A stretch of DNA of 50,017 bases from NCBI GenBank assembly GCA_964455095.1, contig CAYVUV010000422.1, positions 1 to 50,017 on the forward strand, written 5' to 3'. Below the pieces are notes generated by a model, which saw only the letters and a list, made by a program, of their open reading frames with translations, did not search any database and was not told the origin of the DNA. The DNA comes from CAYVUV01 sp964455095 (GTDB taxonomy: Bacteria; Desulfobacterota; Binatia; HRBIN30; CADEER01). The position numbers and the translations under genes are program-made. Below, piece by piece: positions 43,846 through 50,017 of this stretch. Every line of letters begins with the position of its first letter. The first letter of the stretch is position 1.

Positions 43846-44454
43846 CTACTCGGTGCAGTCGCGGATCTTGTTCCACCAGCCGCAGCCAGCCATGTCCGGG
43901 GCGGGCTCATCGAAGGGGAACCAACTGGGTCCGCAATAGTGGTAGGCGCAGATGTTGGTGAGTCTCGTGCAAACCTTCTTCACCACCTTCTGGCAGACCC
44001 GCTTTCGCTTCTGCATCGTGCAGACGTCCTCGACTGGGGGATCGCAGAACTTCTCGAGCAGGAAGTCGCAGGCCTTGAGCTGTTTCCCCTCGAGCGTCTC
44101 CTGGACCAGGGTCTGGTGCCAGTTGTCCGGGAAGCCGCTGCCGAGGACCAGACTCTCGCGGCAGGTCATGCCGTCGAGGTTCGGCGACGGGCAGCAACAG
44201 ACTCGGATCGTGCCCTCCGTGTTGGGCCCGAGGCAACAGCAATTGGCCAGCTCGCCGCAGTCGCCGTTGGTACAGCTCGGCGGTCCGCAGTCGCCGTTCG
44301 TGCAGACGGGAGGTCCAGAGCAATCGCCGTTGGTGCAGGTCGGCGGGTCCAGGGCTGCTGCACTGCCGATTCCGAGACCGTCAGTGCTCTCGACGCCATA
44401 CCCGCCGAGCACCAGCAACGCAGCTGCCGCGAGGAGCGTACGGGCCGTTCTCAT
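43846..44454 (-). CDS. secreted cysteine-rich protein with CTNGDC repeats, function unknown
   Basis: 202 residues from ATG 44454, with GGGAGAG upstream (an ATG at 44472 is less well placed). A signal peptide covers about 1-22 (MRTARTLLAAAALLVLGG). The mature part has 22 cysteines, beginning with three CTNGDC units separated by Pro-Pro-containing linkers, then CCC and CCCPS clusters, and a C-terminal half with evenly spaced cysteines and two lysine/arginine clusters (KRKRVCQKVVKKVC). No known family was recognised. Secretion and so many cysteines suggest disulfide bonding or metal binding outside the cytoplasm (inference). Neighbours give no clear functional link. Confidence 0.75.
   Translation of the reverse strand: MRTARTLLAAAALLVLGGYGVESTDGLGIGSAAALDPPTCTNGDCSGPPVCTNGDCGPPSCTNGDCGELANCCCLGPNTEGTIRVCCCPSPNLDGMTCRESLVLGSGFPDNWHQTLVQETLEGKQLKACDFLLEKFCDPPVEDVCTMQKRKRVCQKVVKKVCTRLTNICAYHYCGPSWFPFDEPAPDMAGCGWWNKIRDCTE
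44257..44337 (-). repeat. three tandem 18-bp coding repeats (CTNGDC)
   Basis: Near-identical 18-base units at 44257-44274, 44287-44304 and 44320-44337 encode CTNGDC three times, with periods of 30 and 33 bases. They lie within the cysteine-rich gene and probably arose by unit duplication. Confidence 0.85.
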
Positions 44455-44562
44455 GTGCGCTCTCCCTTCCACGTGACCGCCACAGCGAATAGCGTGCCGG
44501 GGTCTTCCCGCCGTGGAAGCAAAGCGCGGCTAAGAACCAGTTTCCCAGCTTCAAGAGCGGGG

Positions 44563-45417
44563 CTAGAGCTTTCCCTGGGTCAGCAACTCGATGGGGTCGA
44601 GCAGGTCGACCGTGCCGAGATAGCCGCCCCCCACGGCAATGGCATCATGCGCGGCGTAACCCAGCAGCTCCTGCGATCGCCGCGGCAACGTGCGGGCAAC
44701 ATCCGGGGGCGTGCTCAGATAGTTGTTGTCCTCGGTCCGCAACCAACCGACCACGAAGCTCATGTGCATGCCGCGACGCCAACGGTCCGCCGTCGCGTTC
44801 CGCCCGCCGGCGTGGATCGTCGATCCCAGGTAGACGACGGCCGAGCCGGCCGGCATCTCGGCGCAGGCGAGCTCCGCGGACTCGGGCTGTCGTCCGCGCT
44901 CCCAGCGGTGGCTCCCTGGCGCGACCACTGTCGCACCGATCTCGGCAGTGAAGTCGACGAGCGCGATCACCGAGGCGAGCTGCACCTCCGGGTGCGGCCG
45001 CGGCAGGTGGACCCAGACGTCCTCGTCGCGGTGCAAGATCTGCTGCTCGGCCCCCGGCCCTCGGTCCATCACCTGCGCGACATTCAACTGATAGCGCGCG
45101 CAGTTCGGCCCCAGGACCGCATCACAGATGTTCGCGTAGAAAGGATGACAGAGAATCTCCTCGCCGAAGACGCGCGAGCGGGTCGCCACGCCGGTGATCT
45201 GTCGAACGCAATCGCCGAAGAAGTAGTCGATCGCGGGATTCAAGTAGGAGCGCTTGGGGCTCACCTGCTCGAGGATCGGATCGATGTCCGCGTTGAAGCG
45301 AGCGAGCAAGTCGGAAGCGAGCACTCCCTCGACAATCACGGCTCCATGCTCGCGCAGACCGGCAACGATGTCCTCGGTCGGCTCGCTCGCGGCAAGCCGG
45401 GGGATGCGAGCGCTCAC
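44563..45417 (-). CDS. phytanoyl-CoA dioxygenase (PhyH) family Fe(II)/2-oxoglutarate oxygenase
   Basis: 284 residues from GTG 45417, preceded by GGGAGGA; the frame is open to 45558 but that stretch has no ribosome-binding site or family similarity. The iron facial triad is His129 and Asp131 in ILHRDEDVW and His202 in STIHAGGRN, with an Arg shortly after (DRWRRG) for 2-oxoglutarate. The EHGAVIVEGVL N-terminus is typical. Family members hydroxylate acyl-CoA or small molecules. It lies 108 bases upstream of the cysteine-rich gene on the same strand. Substrate unknown. Confidence 0.88.
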   Translation of the reverse strand: MSARIPRLAASEPTEDIVAGLREHGAVIVEGVLASDLLARFNADIDPILEQVSPKRSYLNPAIDYFFGDCVRQITGVATRSRVFGEEILCHPFYANICDAVLGPNCARYQLNVAQVMDRGPGAEQQILHRDEDVWVHLPRPHPEVQLASVIALVDFTAEIGATVVAPGSHRWERGRQPESAELACAEMPAGSAVVYLGSTIHAGGRNATADRWRRGMHMSFVVGWLRTEDNNYLSTPPDVARTLPRRSQELLGYAAHDAIAVGGGYLGTVDLLDPIELLTQGKL

Positions 45418-45523
45418 CTCACGTCCTCCCGACGCCTGTTTGACGGCTTCGAAACCGAACGGTCCTTCCCACACGCATACTGTGCCACAGGGATTTGCGC
45501 GCGATTGCGGAGATGATGCTAAC

Positions 45524-45539
45524 GACCCTCTGCTTGAAA
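45524..45539. repeat. 16-bp imperfect copy of the tRNA-Lys anticodon arm
   Basis: GACCCTCTGCTTGAAA here matches GACCCTCTGCTTAAAA at 45626-45641 within the tRNA gene at 15 of 16 positions, 102 bases apart. It lies in the 183-base gap between the PhyH start and the tRNA, which holds no gene. It may be the remnant of an attachment site (inference). Confidence 0.4.
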
Positions 45540-45600
45540 CCGTCCCACCAAAAATCACCGGCGCAAAATGTGGCGCAAAGCCTTGAGTCGCAACGAAAAG

Positions 45601-45674
45601 TGAGCCGTCTGGGACTCGAACCCAGGACCCTCTGCTTAAAAGGCAGATGCTCTAACCGCCTGAGCTAACGGCTC
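45601..45674 (-). tRNA. tRNA-Lys (anticodon TTT)
   Basis: Reading the minus strand from 45674: acceptor GAGCCGT pairs with ACGGCTC at 45608-45602, with A at 45601 as discriminator. The D arm GCTC...GAGC, anticodon loop CTTTTAA (anticodon TTT) and T arm with GGTTCGAGTCC are all present. CCA is not encoded. 74 bases. Confidence 0.95.
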
Positions 45675-45735
45675 TCAGCGTGGGCGCTAACACGCATGGG
45701 GAGGGGGGTCAAGAAAGGTGCGGCGCGCGCAGCGA

Positions 45736-46914
45736 TCAGAAGGCGCTGCCGCCGCGCAGGCGCATGACGGCGGTGGCGACGCGGTACATGACGTTCAGGC
45801 GCGGGTCGCGTTCGTACTGCACGGCGGAGATCAGCTTCTTTCTGGTCTTGAGCTCGGCGATGAGCTCGCGCTCGAGCGGCAGGTGGTTGAGCTGCACCAG
45901 GGCGTCGCGCACCAGGAAGAAATCGTCGCGCTGCGGCGAGGCCAACGCGGCCGCGAGGCGCGGATCGCCGGTGAGGTCGTAGTACTGAATCAACGGCAGG
46001 TTGACCCCCGAGAAGGCCGGCAGCTTGATCCACGACCAGGCGCGGCCGTTGATCTCCAGCAGCTTGTACAGATCGTCGCGCGCGTCGTACTTGAACTCCA
46101 CCTGGCTGATGCCGTGGAAGCGGGCTTCCTCCAACAGCACCTGCGCCTGCCGCACCACCCGCTCCTCGAGAGCCAACGACTCGGCCACGCTGGCGTCGCC
46201 GTGCGTGTAGGGATGCTGCGAGATCTTGCGCCCGGTGTACGTGCGCAACACGCGGCCGGCGCGATCGCTGTAACACCCGACCGTGTAGAGGTGCGTCGGA
46301 TCGCCGGGAATGTTCTCCGCCAGTTGAAACTCGCGTCCTTCGTGCTCGCGCGCCAGCTCGCGCAAACAGGCGTCGAGCGCTTCCGGCTGCTCGAGGACTT
46401 TGAGCCGAAAGGCGCGTCCACCGACCGCCTCGGTGCGCGACGACGGTTTGATGATGAGCGGAAAGCGGAAGCCCGCCAGGTCCGGATCCTGACCGGCCGC
46501 AAAGCGCACGTGGCGCGGGATCGGGACGTTGACGCGCCGCGCGATCTCGTACTGCCAGTTCTTGGCGAAAATCTGCTCGCCGATGTGCGGCGCCGCCGGC
46601 ACATGGTAGCGCTCCGAGAGCCGCTCGGCGTTGAGCAGCACGGCCTCCAGGTCGACGTCGATGGCGGGGAACAGCACCCCTCGCCCTTCGAACTGGTCGG
46701 CGATGCGCAGCAGGCACTCGGCCAGCGTCTCGCCCTGCGACGGCCGGTAGGTGAAGTGCTGCTTGGGAAAGCGCGAGAAGCGCCCGAGCAACGGCGGCCA
46801 ATTGCGTCCGACCGTGACGACGTCGACGCCGCCCAGGCTGAGCGCGTGGATGATGCCGACGCCAGCGGTGCCGGGATTGAGCACCACGGCGGGATTGCGA
46901 AGCCGCGCGGCCAT
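45736..46914 (-). CDS. ATP-grasp carboxylate-amine ligase-like protein
   Basis: 392 residues. The ATP-grasp pattern is visible: an N-terminal domain starting PAVVLNPGTAGVGIIHALSL, FPLIIKPSSR for the nucleotide-binding lysine, and the magnesium site LLEINGRAWSWIKL (Glu-x-Asn). Family members form amide or peptide bonds by activating a carboxylate as acyl-phosphate, as in D-aspartate ligases or sugar-attached amino-acid ligases. It follows phosphosulfolactate synthase after 69 bases on the same strand, so it could join a small sulfonated acid to an amine (inference). tRNA-Lys lies downstream. Confidence 0.85.
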   Translation of the reverse strand: MAARLRNPAVVLNPGTAGVGIIHALSLGGVDVVTVGRNWPPLLGRFSRFPKQHFTYRPSQGETLAECLLRIADQFEGRGVLFPAIDVDLEAVLLNAERLSERYHVPAAPHIGEQIFAKNWQYEIARRVNVPIPRHVRFAAGQDPDLAGFRFPLIIKPSSRTEAVGGRAFRLKVLEQPEALDACLRELAREHEGREFQLAENIPGDPTHLYTVGCYSDRAGRVLRTYTGRKISQHPYTHGDASVAESLALEERVVRQAQVLLEEARFHGISQVEFKYDARDDLYKLLEINGRAWSWIKLPAFSGVNLPLIQYYDLTGDPRLAAALASPQRDDFFLVRDALVQLNHLPLERELIAELKTRKKLISAVQYERDPRLNVMYRVATAVMRLRGGSAF

Positions 46915-46983
46915 GTCAATTGATCGCGATAGAGGCGGGTGAGACGCGGGCGATCGGGTTGCGACCGGCAGCGGGGACCGAGG

Positions 46984-47775
46984 TCAGGCGTGCTTGGCGC
47001 GGCCGTTTTCCGACAGCATCGTGTCGGCGCGCAGGCCCTGGCGGATGGTCTCCAGAGAGATCACCTCTTGCGGCGCGATGTTGCCGAGATTGACGTTGGG
47101 ACCGAAGTGCTTGATCAGCCACACCTGCTGGGCCTTCTGCGGCGATTCGAAGATCAGGCGGCTGGGGTCGATCTGATTCTCGATCTCGTCGATGAGCCCG
47201 GTGCGAATCTCGCCGCTGGTCCGATACAGGCCGACCGTGCCCGACTCGCGCCCCTCGGTAATGACCTTCCAGGCCCCGGCCTCGAGCTCGCCCTTGATCT
47301 GCTTGACCCACCGCGACGGCGCCACGACGACGTTGGTGTCCTTGCTGCCGACCTCGGAGAGCACCTTGAATTCCTTGGCCAGCCGCTCGATGTAGCCGAG
47401 CTTCTCCTCCGTCGGCAGCTCGATGACGCCGTCGGAGATCTCGATCAACCCAATGCCCTGATCCTTGAGGAACGAGACATACTCGTCGACCTTGTTGCGC
47501 CGCACGGCTAGCTCGAAGAGGCTGCCGCCGCAGTAGATGTCGATGCGGTGCGACTGGCACAGCCTGATCTTGGCTTCGAGGTTCTCGACGACCACCGAGG
47601 TCCCCCAGCCAAACTTGAGCAGGTCGACCCAGCTCGCCGCGACCTCGAGTAGCCCCTCGACCTCGGCCAGGGACATCCCCTTGTCGAGCACGTGGGTAAT
47701 ACCCGATTCGCGCGGCTTGCGGGTTCGCGACGGATCGCCGAACACTTCCCACATGCGATTCACAGTCTGCTCCAC
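46984..47775 (-). CDS. comA-like: phosphosulfolactate synthase (ComA family)
   Basis: 263 residues from GTG 47775, preceded by AAAGGGG; another GTG at 47814 would give 276 residues. ComA signature blocks: THVLDKGMSL, DLLKFGWGTS, DIYCGGSLFELA and GLIEISDG. The known enzyme adds sulfite to phosphoenolpyruvate giving (R)-phosphosulfolactate, the first step of coenzyme M synthesis in methanogens and of sulfolactate formation in Bacillus. The C-terminal RLIFESPQKAQQVWLI helix is also typical. It lies before an ATP-grasp gene and diverges from a HAD hydrolase; a 2-hydroxyacid dehydrogenase is near, so phosphatase and oxidase steps may be supplied locally (inference). Confidence 0.88.
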   Translation of the reverse strand: MEQTVNRMWEVFGDPSRTRKPRESGITHVLDKGMSLAEVEGLLEVAASWVDLLKFGWGTSVVVENLEAKIRLCQSHRIDIYCGGSLFELAVRRNKVDEYVSFLKDQGIGLIEISDGVIELPTEEKLGYIERLAKEFKVLSEVGSKDTNVVVAPSRWVKQIKGELEAGAWKVITEGRESGTVGLYRTSGEIRTGLIDEIENQIDPSRLIFESPQKAQQVWLIKHFGPNVNLGNIAPQEVISLETIRQGLRADTMLSENGRAKHA

Positions 47776-47896
47776 CAGTGCCCCTTTGGAAGCCAAACGA
47801 CTACCACTGTCCACAGCCTATTCAAAGCGAATTACGAGAATTCCCGTTGGTCTCACCGCGAACCCGGTGCTATACGACCCCGTCGCCCGCTCGCTC

Positions 47897-48643
47897 ATGC
47901 CCTATCGCGCCGTGCTCTTCGACCTCTTCCGGACGGTCGTGCTGTTCACCCCGCGCGCGCCGACCGGCAAAGTCAAGGAGCCGACCTGGCGATCGGCGAT
48001 GCAGGCACTGCGCACCCCCGCCGCCGCGATCATGCCGGGCGTCGACTTCGATGCTTTCCTCGACGCCCTGGTCGCCGCCAGCGAGGAAGTCGCGCGCCAG
48101 CGCCCCCCGGAACACTTCGAGGTCCCGGTCGCCGAGCGCTATCGCCGTGCCCTCGCCCGCCTGGGGCGCACCGGACCAGACGCTCCGGCCATTGCCGAGC
48201 AGCTATCCGCCCTGCAGATGGCGGCGTTGCGCGCCAACGCGGAGGTCCCGGCGGCGCACCGCGCGCTGCTGGTCGACCTGTCGCACACCTACCGCCTGGG
48301 ACTGGTTTCTAACTTCGATCACGGACCGACAGCGCATGCGATCCTGGCCGACCACGCCATCGACCAGCTCTTCGCCACCGTGCAGATCTCCATCGACTTC
48401 GGACGCCGCAAGCCGCATCCAGCCATATTCCACGCCGCCCTGCAGCAACTCGGGGTGGCGCCGTCCGAAGCGCTCTTCGTCGGCGACAGCGCCGGCGATG
48501 ACGTGGGCGGAGCGCACAGCGTCGGCATGGACGCCGCCTGGATCAACGCCAAGGGCAAGCCGCTGCCGGCCGGGGCGCCGCAGCCGAAGTACACGCTGTC
48601 TCTGCTGCCCGATCTGCGCGAAGCGCTGTCTCAGAAATCGTAA
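47897..48643 (+). CDS. HAD superfamily hydrolase
   Basis: 248 residues from ATG 47897. The nucleophile is Asp9 in AVLFDLFRTVV, motif II is LVSNFD, motif III is RKPHPAIF, and motif IV is FVGDSAGDDVGGA. In motif I the second Asp of DxDxT phosphatases is Phe, as in haloacid-dehalogenase-type and some HAD phosphatases, so both dehalogenation and phosphate hydrolysis are open. It diverges from ComA with a 121-base gap, where a weak TTGGTC-18-TATACG pair is seen at 47847-47876. It could act as the phosphosulfolactate phosphatase, an activity normally provided by unrelated ComB (inference). Confidence 0.85.
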   Translation: MPYRAVLFDLFRTVVLFTPRAPTGKVKEPTWRSAMQALRTPAAAIMPGVDFDAFLDALVAASEEVARQRPPEHFEVPVAERYRRALARLGRTGPDAPAIAEQLSALQMAALRANAEVPAAHRALLVDLSHTYRLGLVSNFDHGPTAHAILADHAIDQLFATVQISIDFGRRKPHPAIFHAALQQLGVAPSEALFVGDSAGDDVGGAHSVGMDAAWINAKGKPLPAGAPQPKYTLSLLPDLREALSQKS

Positions 48644-48660
48644 GCCGGATCGGCTCTGGC

Positions 48661-48683
48661 TTCCCCCTTTGGCAAAGGGGGAA
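48661..48683. terminator. bidirectional hairpin between convergent genes
   Basis: TTCCCCCTTTG (48661-48671) and CAAAGGGGGAA (48673-48683) form a perfect inverted repeat, 11 bases per arm with a single central base. It sits between the ends of the HAD gene and the dehydrogenase gene and can serve as terminator for both. Similar hairpins occur as interspersed repeats in many genomes, so it may be a repeat family member. Confidence 0.55.
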
Positions 48684-48699
48684 AGGGGGGAATCCGGAC

Positions 48700-49725
48700 T
48701 CACGGCAGGCGGTCGCGCAACGCCTCGCCGGCGCAATAGTGGGTCAGGTTCTCGGCGAAGTGACCGAGGGAGCGCCGCAGCTTGGATGGCGTGTTGACCG
48801 CGACGTGCGGGGTCACGATGACGTTCGGCAAGGTCCACAGCGGACTCTCATCCGGCAGCGGCTCGCGTACGAAAACGTCCAGCGCCGCCCCGCCCAGTCG
48901 GCCCGCCGCCAGCGCCGCTGCCAACGCCGCTTCGTCGACGACGATGCCGCGCGCGACGTTGATCAAGCAGGCATCGCGCTTCATGCACGCCAGCTCGTTG
49001 GCGCCGATGAGGTTCACGGTCTCCGGCGTACCGGCCACGGCGAGGACGACCACATCGGCCTCGGCCAGCAGCGCCGGCAGCTCCTCGCGTGCGAAGACGC
49101 GCTCGACGCCCTCGACCGCGCCGCTGCCGCGCCGGGTGCCGATCACGCGCATGCCGAACGCCTGCGCCGCCCGCGCCACGGCGCGACCGATGTTGCCCAG
49201 CCCGACGATGGCCATCGTCGCGTCCTGCAGCTCGCGCACCTCGCGCAACTGCCACTCGCGGCGCTGCTGCGCGGCGTGGAACTCGTCCAGTCGGCGCCAC
49301 ATGGCGAAGAGCAAGGCGAAGACATGATCCGCCACGGCGGGAGCGAACAAGCCGCCGACCGTGGTCACGGCCACCCCGCCATCGAGCACGCCGGTGCCGT
49401 TGAGCTGATCGAAGCCCACCGCCGGCGTCTCGATCCACTGCAGCCGCGGCGCCAGGGCGCGCAGGTTCAGCGGCACCGCGAAACCGAAGATGACCTCCGC
49501 ATCGGTGAGCTGTGCGCGCAGCTCCGGTCCCACCGCCGGCTGCTCGGCGCGGATGTTGCCTGCGCGCCGGGCGGCGATCTCCTCCCACGGCAGACGATAG
49601 GTGGCGTGCCGAATCTCGACCGGCAGCCCCCGCGTCAGTTGCTCGAGCAGCGCCGCGTGCTCCGCGCAGTTGAAGGCGACGACCGGCCGCACTCCCGCAT
49701 CAGACACCGTCGGCCCCCTTTGCAT
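48700..49725 (-). CDS. D-2-hydroxyacid dehydrogenase (NAD-dependent)
   Basis: 341 residues. The Rossmann loop is VGLGNIGRAVA, followed by the catalytic Arg in INVARGIVVDE, the Glu region FVREPLP and the catalytic His in IVTPHVAVN. It interconverts a D-2-hydroxy acid and the 2-oxo acid. Context beside ComA suggests oxidation of sulfolactate to sulfopyruvate, in place of archaeal ComC (inference). A start further in is possible (VSDAGVRPVV), but ATG 49725 is kept. It lies 12 bases after the flippase gene on the same strand. Confidence 0.92.
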   Translation of the reverse strand: MQRGPTVSDAGVRPVVAFNCAEHAALLEQLTRGLPVEIRHATYRLPWEEIAARRAGNIRAEQPAVGPELRAQLTDAEVIFGFAVPLNLRALAPRLQWIETPAVGFDQLNGTGVLDGGVAVTTVGGLFAPAVADHVFALLFAMWRRLDEFHAAQQRREWQLREVRELQDATMAIVGLGNIGRAVARAAQAFGMRVIGTRRGSGAVEGVERVFAREELPALLAEADVVVLAVAGTPETVNLIGANELACMKRDACLINVARGIVVDEAALAAALAAGRLGGAALDVFVREPLPDESPLWTLPNVIVTPHVAVNTPSKLRRSLGHFAENLTHYCAGEALRDRLP

Positions 49726-49737
49726 TCCCCGTTCCCA

Positions 49738-50017
49738 TCAGAGCTCTCCGCTCTCGATCCGCCGCGGCAGGAGTTGTTGTATGCGGGCCCACACTTGCAG
49801 CCATGTGTCCCAGAAGTATCGGATATCGTCTCGCTTGGGGATGAAGACATCGAACACCGACATGCGCGAAGCGATGACGAAGAACACCGTCAGCAGCAGG
49901 CAGGCGCTGGTGTACGAGATCGCCGTCGCCTTGGCGGCGCCGACGATCCCCAAGCTCGGGATCATGAACGTGTTGAGCGCGACATTCGAGATCAAAGCGA
50001 GCAGCCCCGCGGCGATG
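49738..50017 (-). CDS. polysaccharide flippase (Wzx/MATE-like), C-terminal part
   Basis: Only the last about 92 residues are in the window; the gene continues past the right edge. Two hydrophobic segments are visible (ISNVALNTFMIPSLGIVGAA, then a long LLLTVFFVIASRM stretch), followed by a basic cytoplasmic tail. The NxxLNxxxIPxxGIVGAA pattern is typical of the C-terminal half of oligosaccharide flippases. It would move lipid-linked sugar units across the inner membrane. It lies directly upstream of the hydroxyacid dehydrogenase gene. Confidence 0.8.
   Translation of the reverse strand, partial: IAAGLLALISNVALNTFMIPSLGIVGAAKATAISYTSACLLLTVFFVIASRMSVFDVFIPKRDDIRYFWDTWLQVWARIQQLLPRRIESGEL

Noticed and set aside
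44257..44337. Regular repeats that might suggest a CRISPR array
   Set aside because: Units are 18 bases, only three, and lie in frame within a coding region encoding CTNGDC; there are no cas genes.
43750..45516. 588-codon plus-strand frame across the cysteine-rich and PhyH genes
   Set aside because: No domain or ribosome-binding site; the minus strand shows a signal peptide and an intact iron-binding triad.
45418..45600. Integrase remnant next to tRNA-Lys
   Set aside because: Apart from a 16-base partial tRNA copy, no readable recombinase sequence remains in the gap on either strand.

Overview
The window is about 50 kb of high-GC bacterial DNA and almost entirely coding. The host looks like a Gram-negative bacterium: it carries a heptose kinase, a GT9 heptosyltransferase and WaaP-type LPS kinases. 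Its lipid and xenobiotic catabolism (P450, paralogous acyl-CoA synthetases, crotonases, luciferase-like oxidoreductase, WS/DGAT acyltransferases) is of a kind common in Actinobacteria. An uncultured soil lineage such as Candidatus Binatota or a deltaproteobacterium-like group would fit. That placement is a guess from gene content, not a phylogeny.

Layout. 1-4.2 kb (+): truncated crotonase, acyl-CoA synthetase, TetR regulator with a clear operator, cytochrome P450. 4.2-13.1 kb (-): a tight seven-gene catabolic operon (LLM oxidoreductase, aldehyde dehydrogenase, D-aminoacylase-like amidohydrolase, zinc alcohol dehydrogenase, second amidohydrolase, isochorismatase-like hydrolase, acyl-CoA synthetase). 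It is divergent from a TetR gene, and four alternating half-sites lie between them. 13.9-16.2 kb (-): cyclase-family hydrolase and exported DUF1329 protein. 16.4-20.7 kb (+): CFA-type methyltransferase, WS/DGAT, sphingosine-1-phosphate-lyase-like enzyme. 20.7-23.4 kb: crotonase and two overlapping short-chain dehydrogenases.

23.4-29.1 kb is the most unusual segment and most of it is visibly richer in AT than its flanks. A membrane histidine kinase and a small LuxI/FeeM-like N-acyltransferase run leftward. Divergent from them are an acyl carrier protein, an ACP- or CoA-dependent acyl dehydrogenase and a ketosynthase, with translational overlap or near-contact. Together they look like a self-contained factory for an acylated small molecule, possibly a signal, with its own sensor kinase. 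I regard this as the best candidate for an undescribed system.

29.1-34.7 kb (-): YicC, heptose-7-phosphate kinase, GT9 heptosyltransferase, a double WaaP/Kdo-kinase fusion and a polysaccharide deacetylase, which together form an LPS-core locus. 34.9-40.2 kb (+): crotonase, TLP1-type thiolase-like protein, acyl-CoA dehydrogenase and a second WS/DGAT. 40.2-43.8 kb (-): P-type ATPase with a double universal-stress protein. 43.8-45.4 kb (-): a secreted cysteine-rich protein and a PhyH-type dioxygenase. A tRNA-Lys lies at 45.6 kb.

45.7-50.0 kb: ATP-grasp ligase, phosphosulfolactate synthase (ComA), HAD hydrolase, D-2-hydroxyacid dehydrogenase and the end of a polysaccharide flippase. This is a plausible sulfolactate-type pathway beside cell-envelope export. 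No rRNA, CRISPR array, transposase or integrase gene was found.
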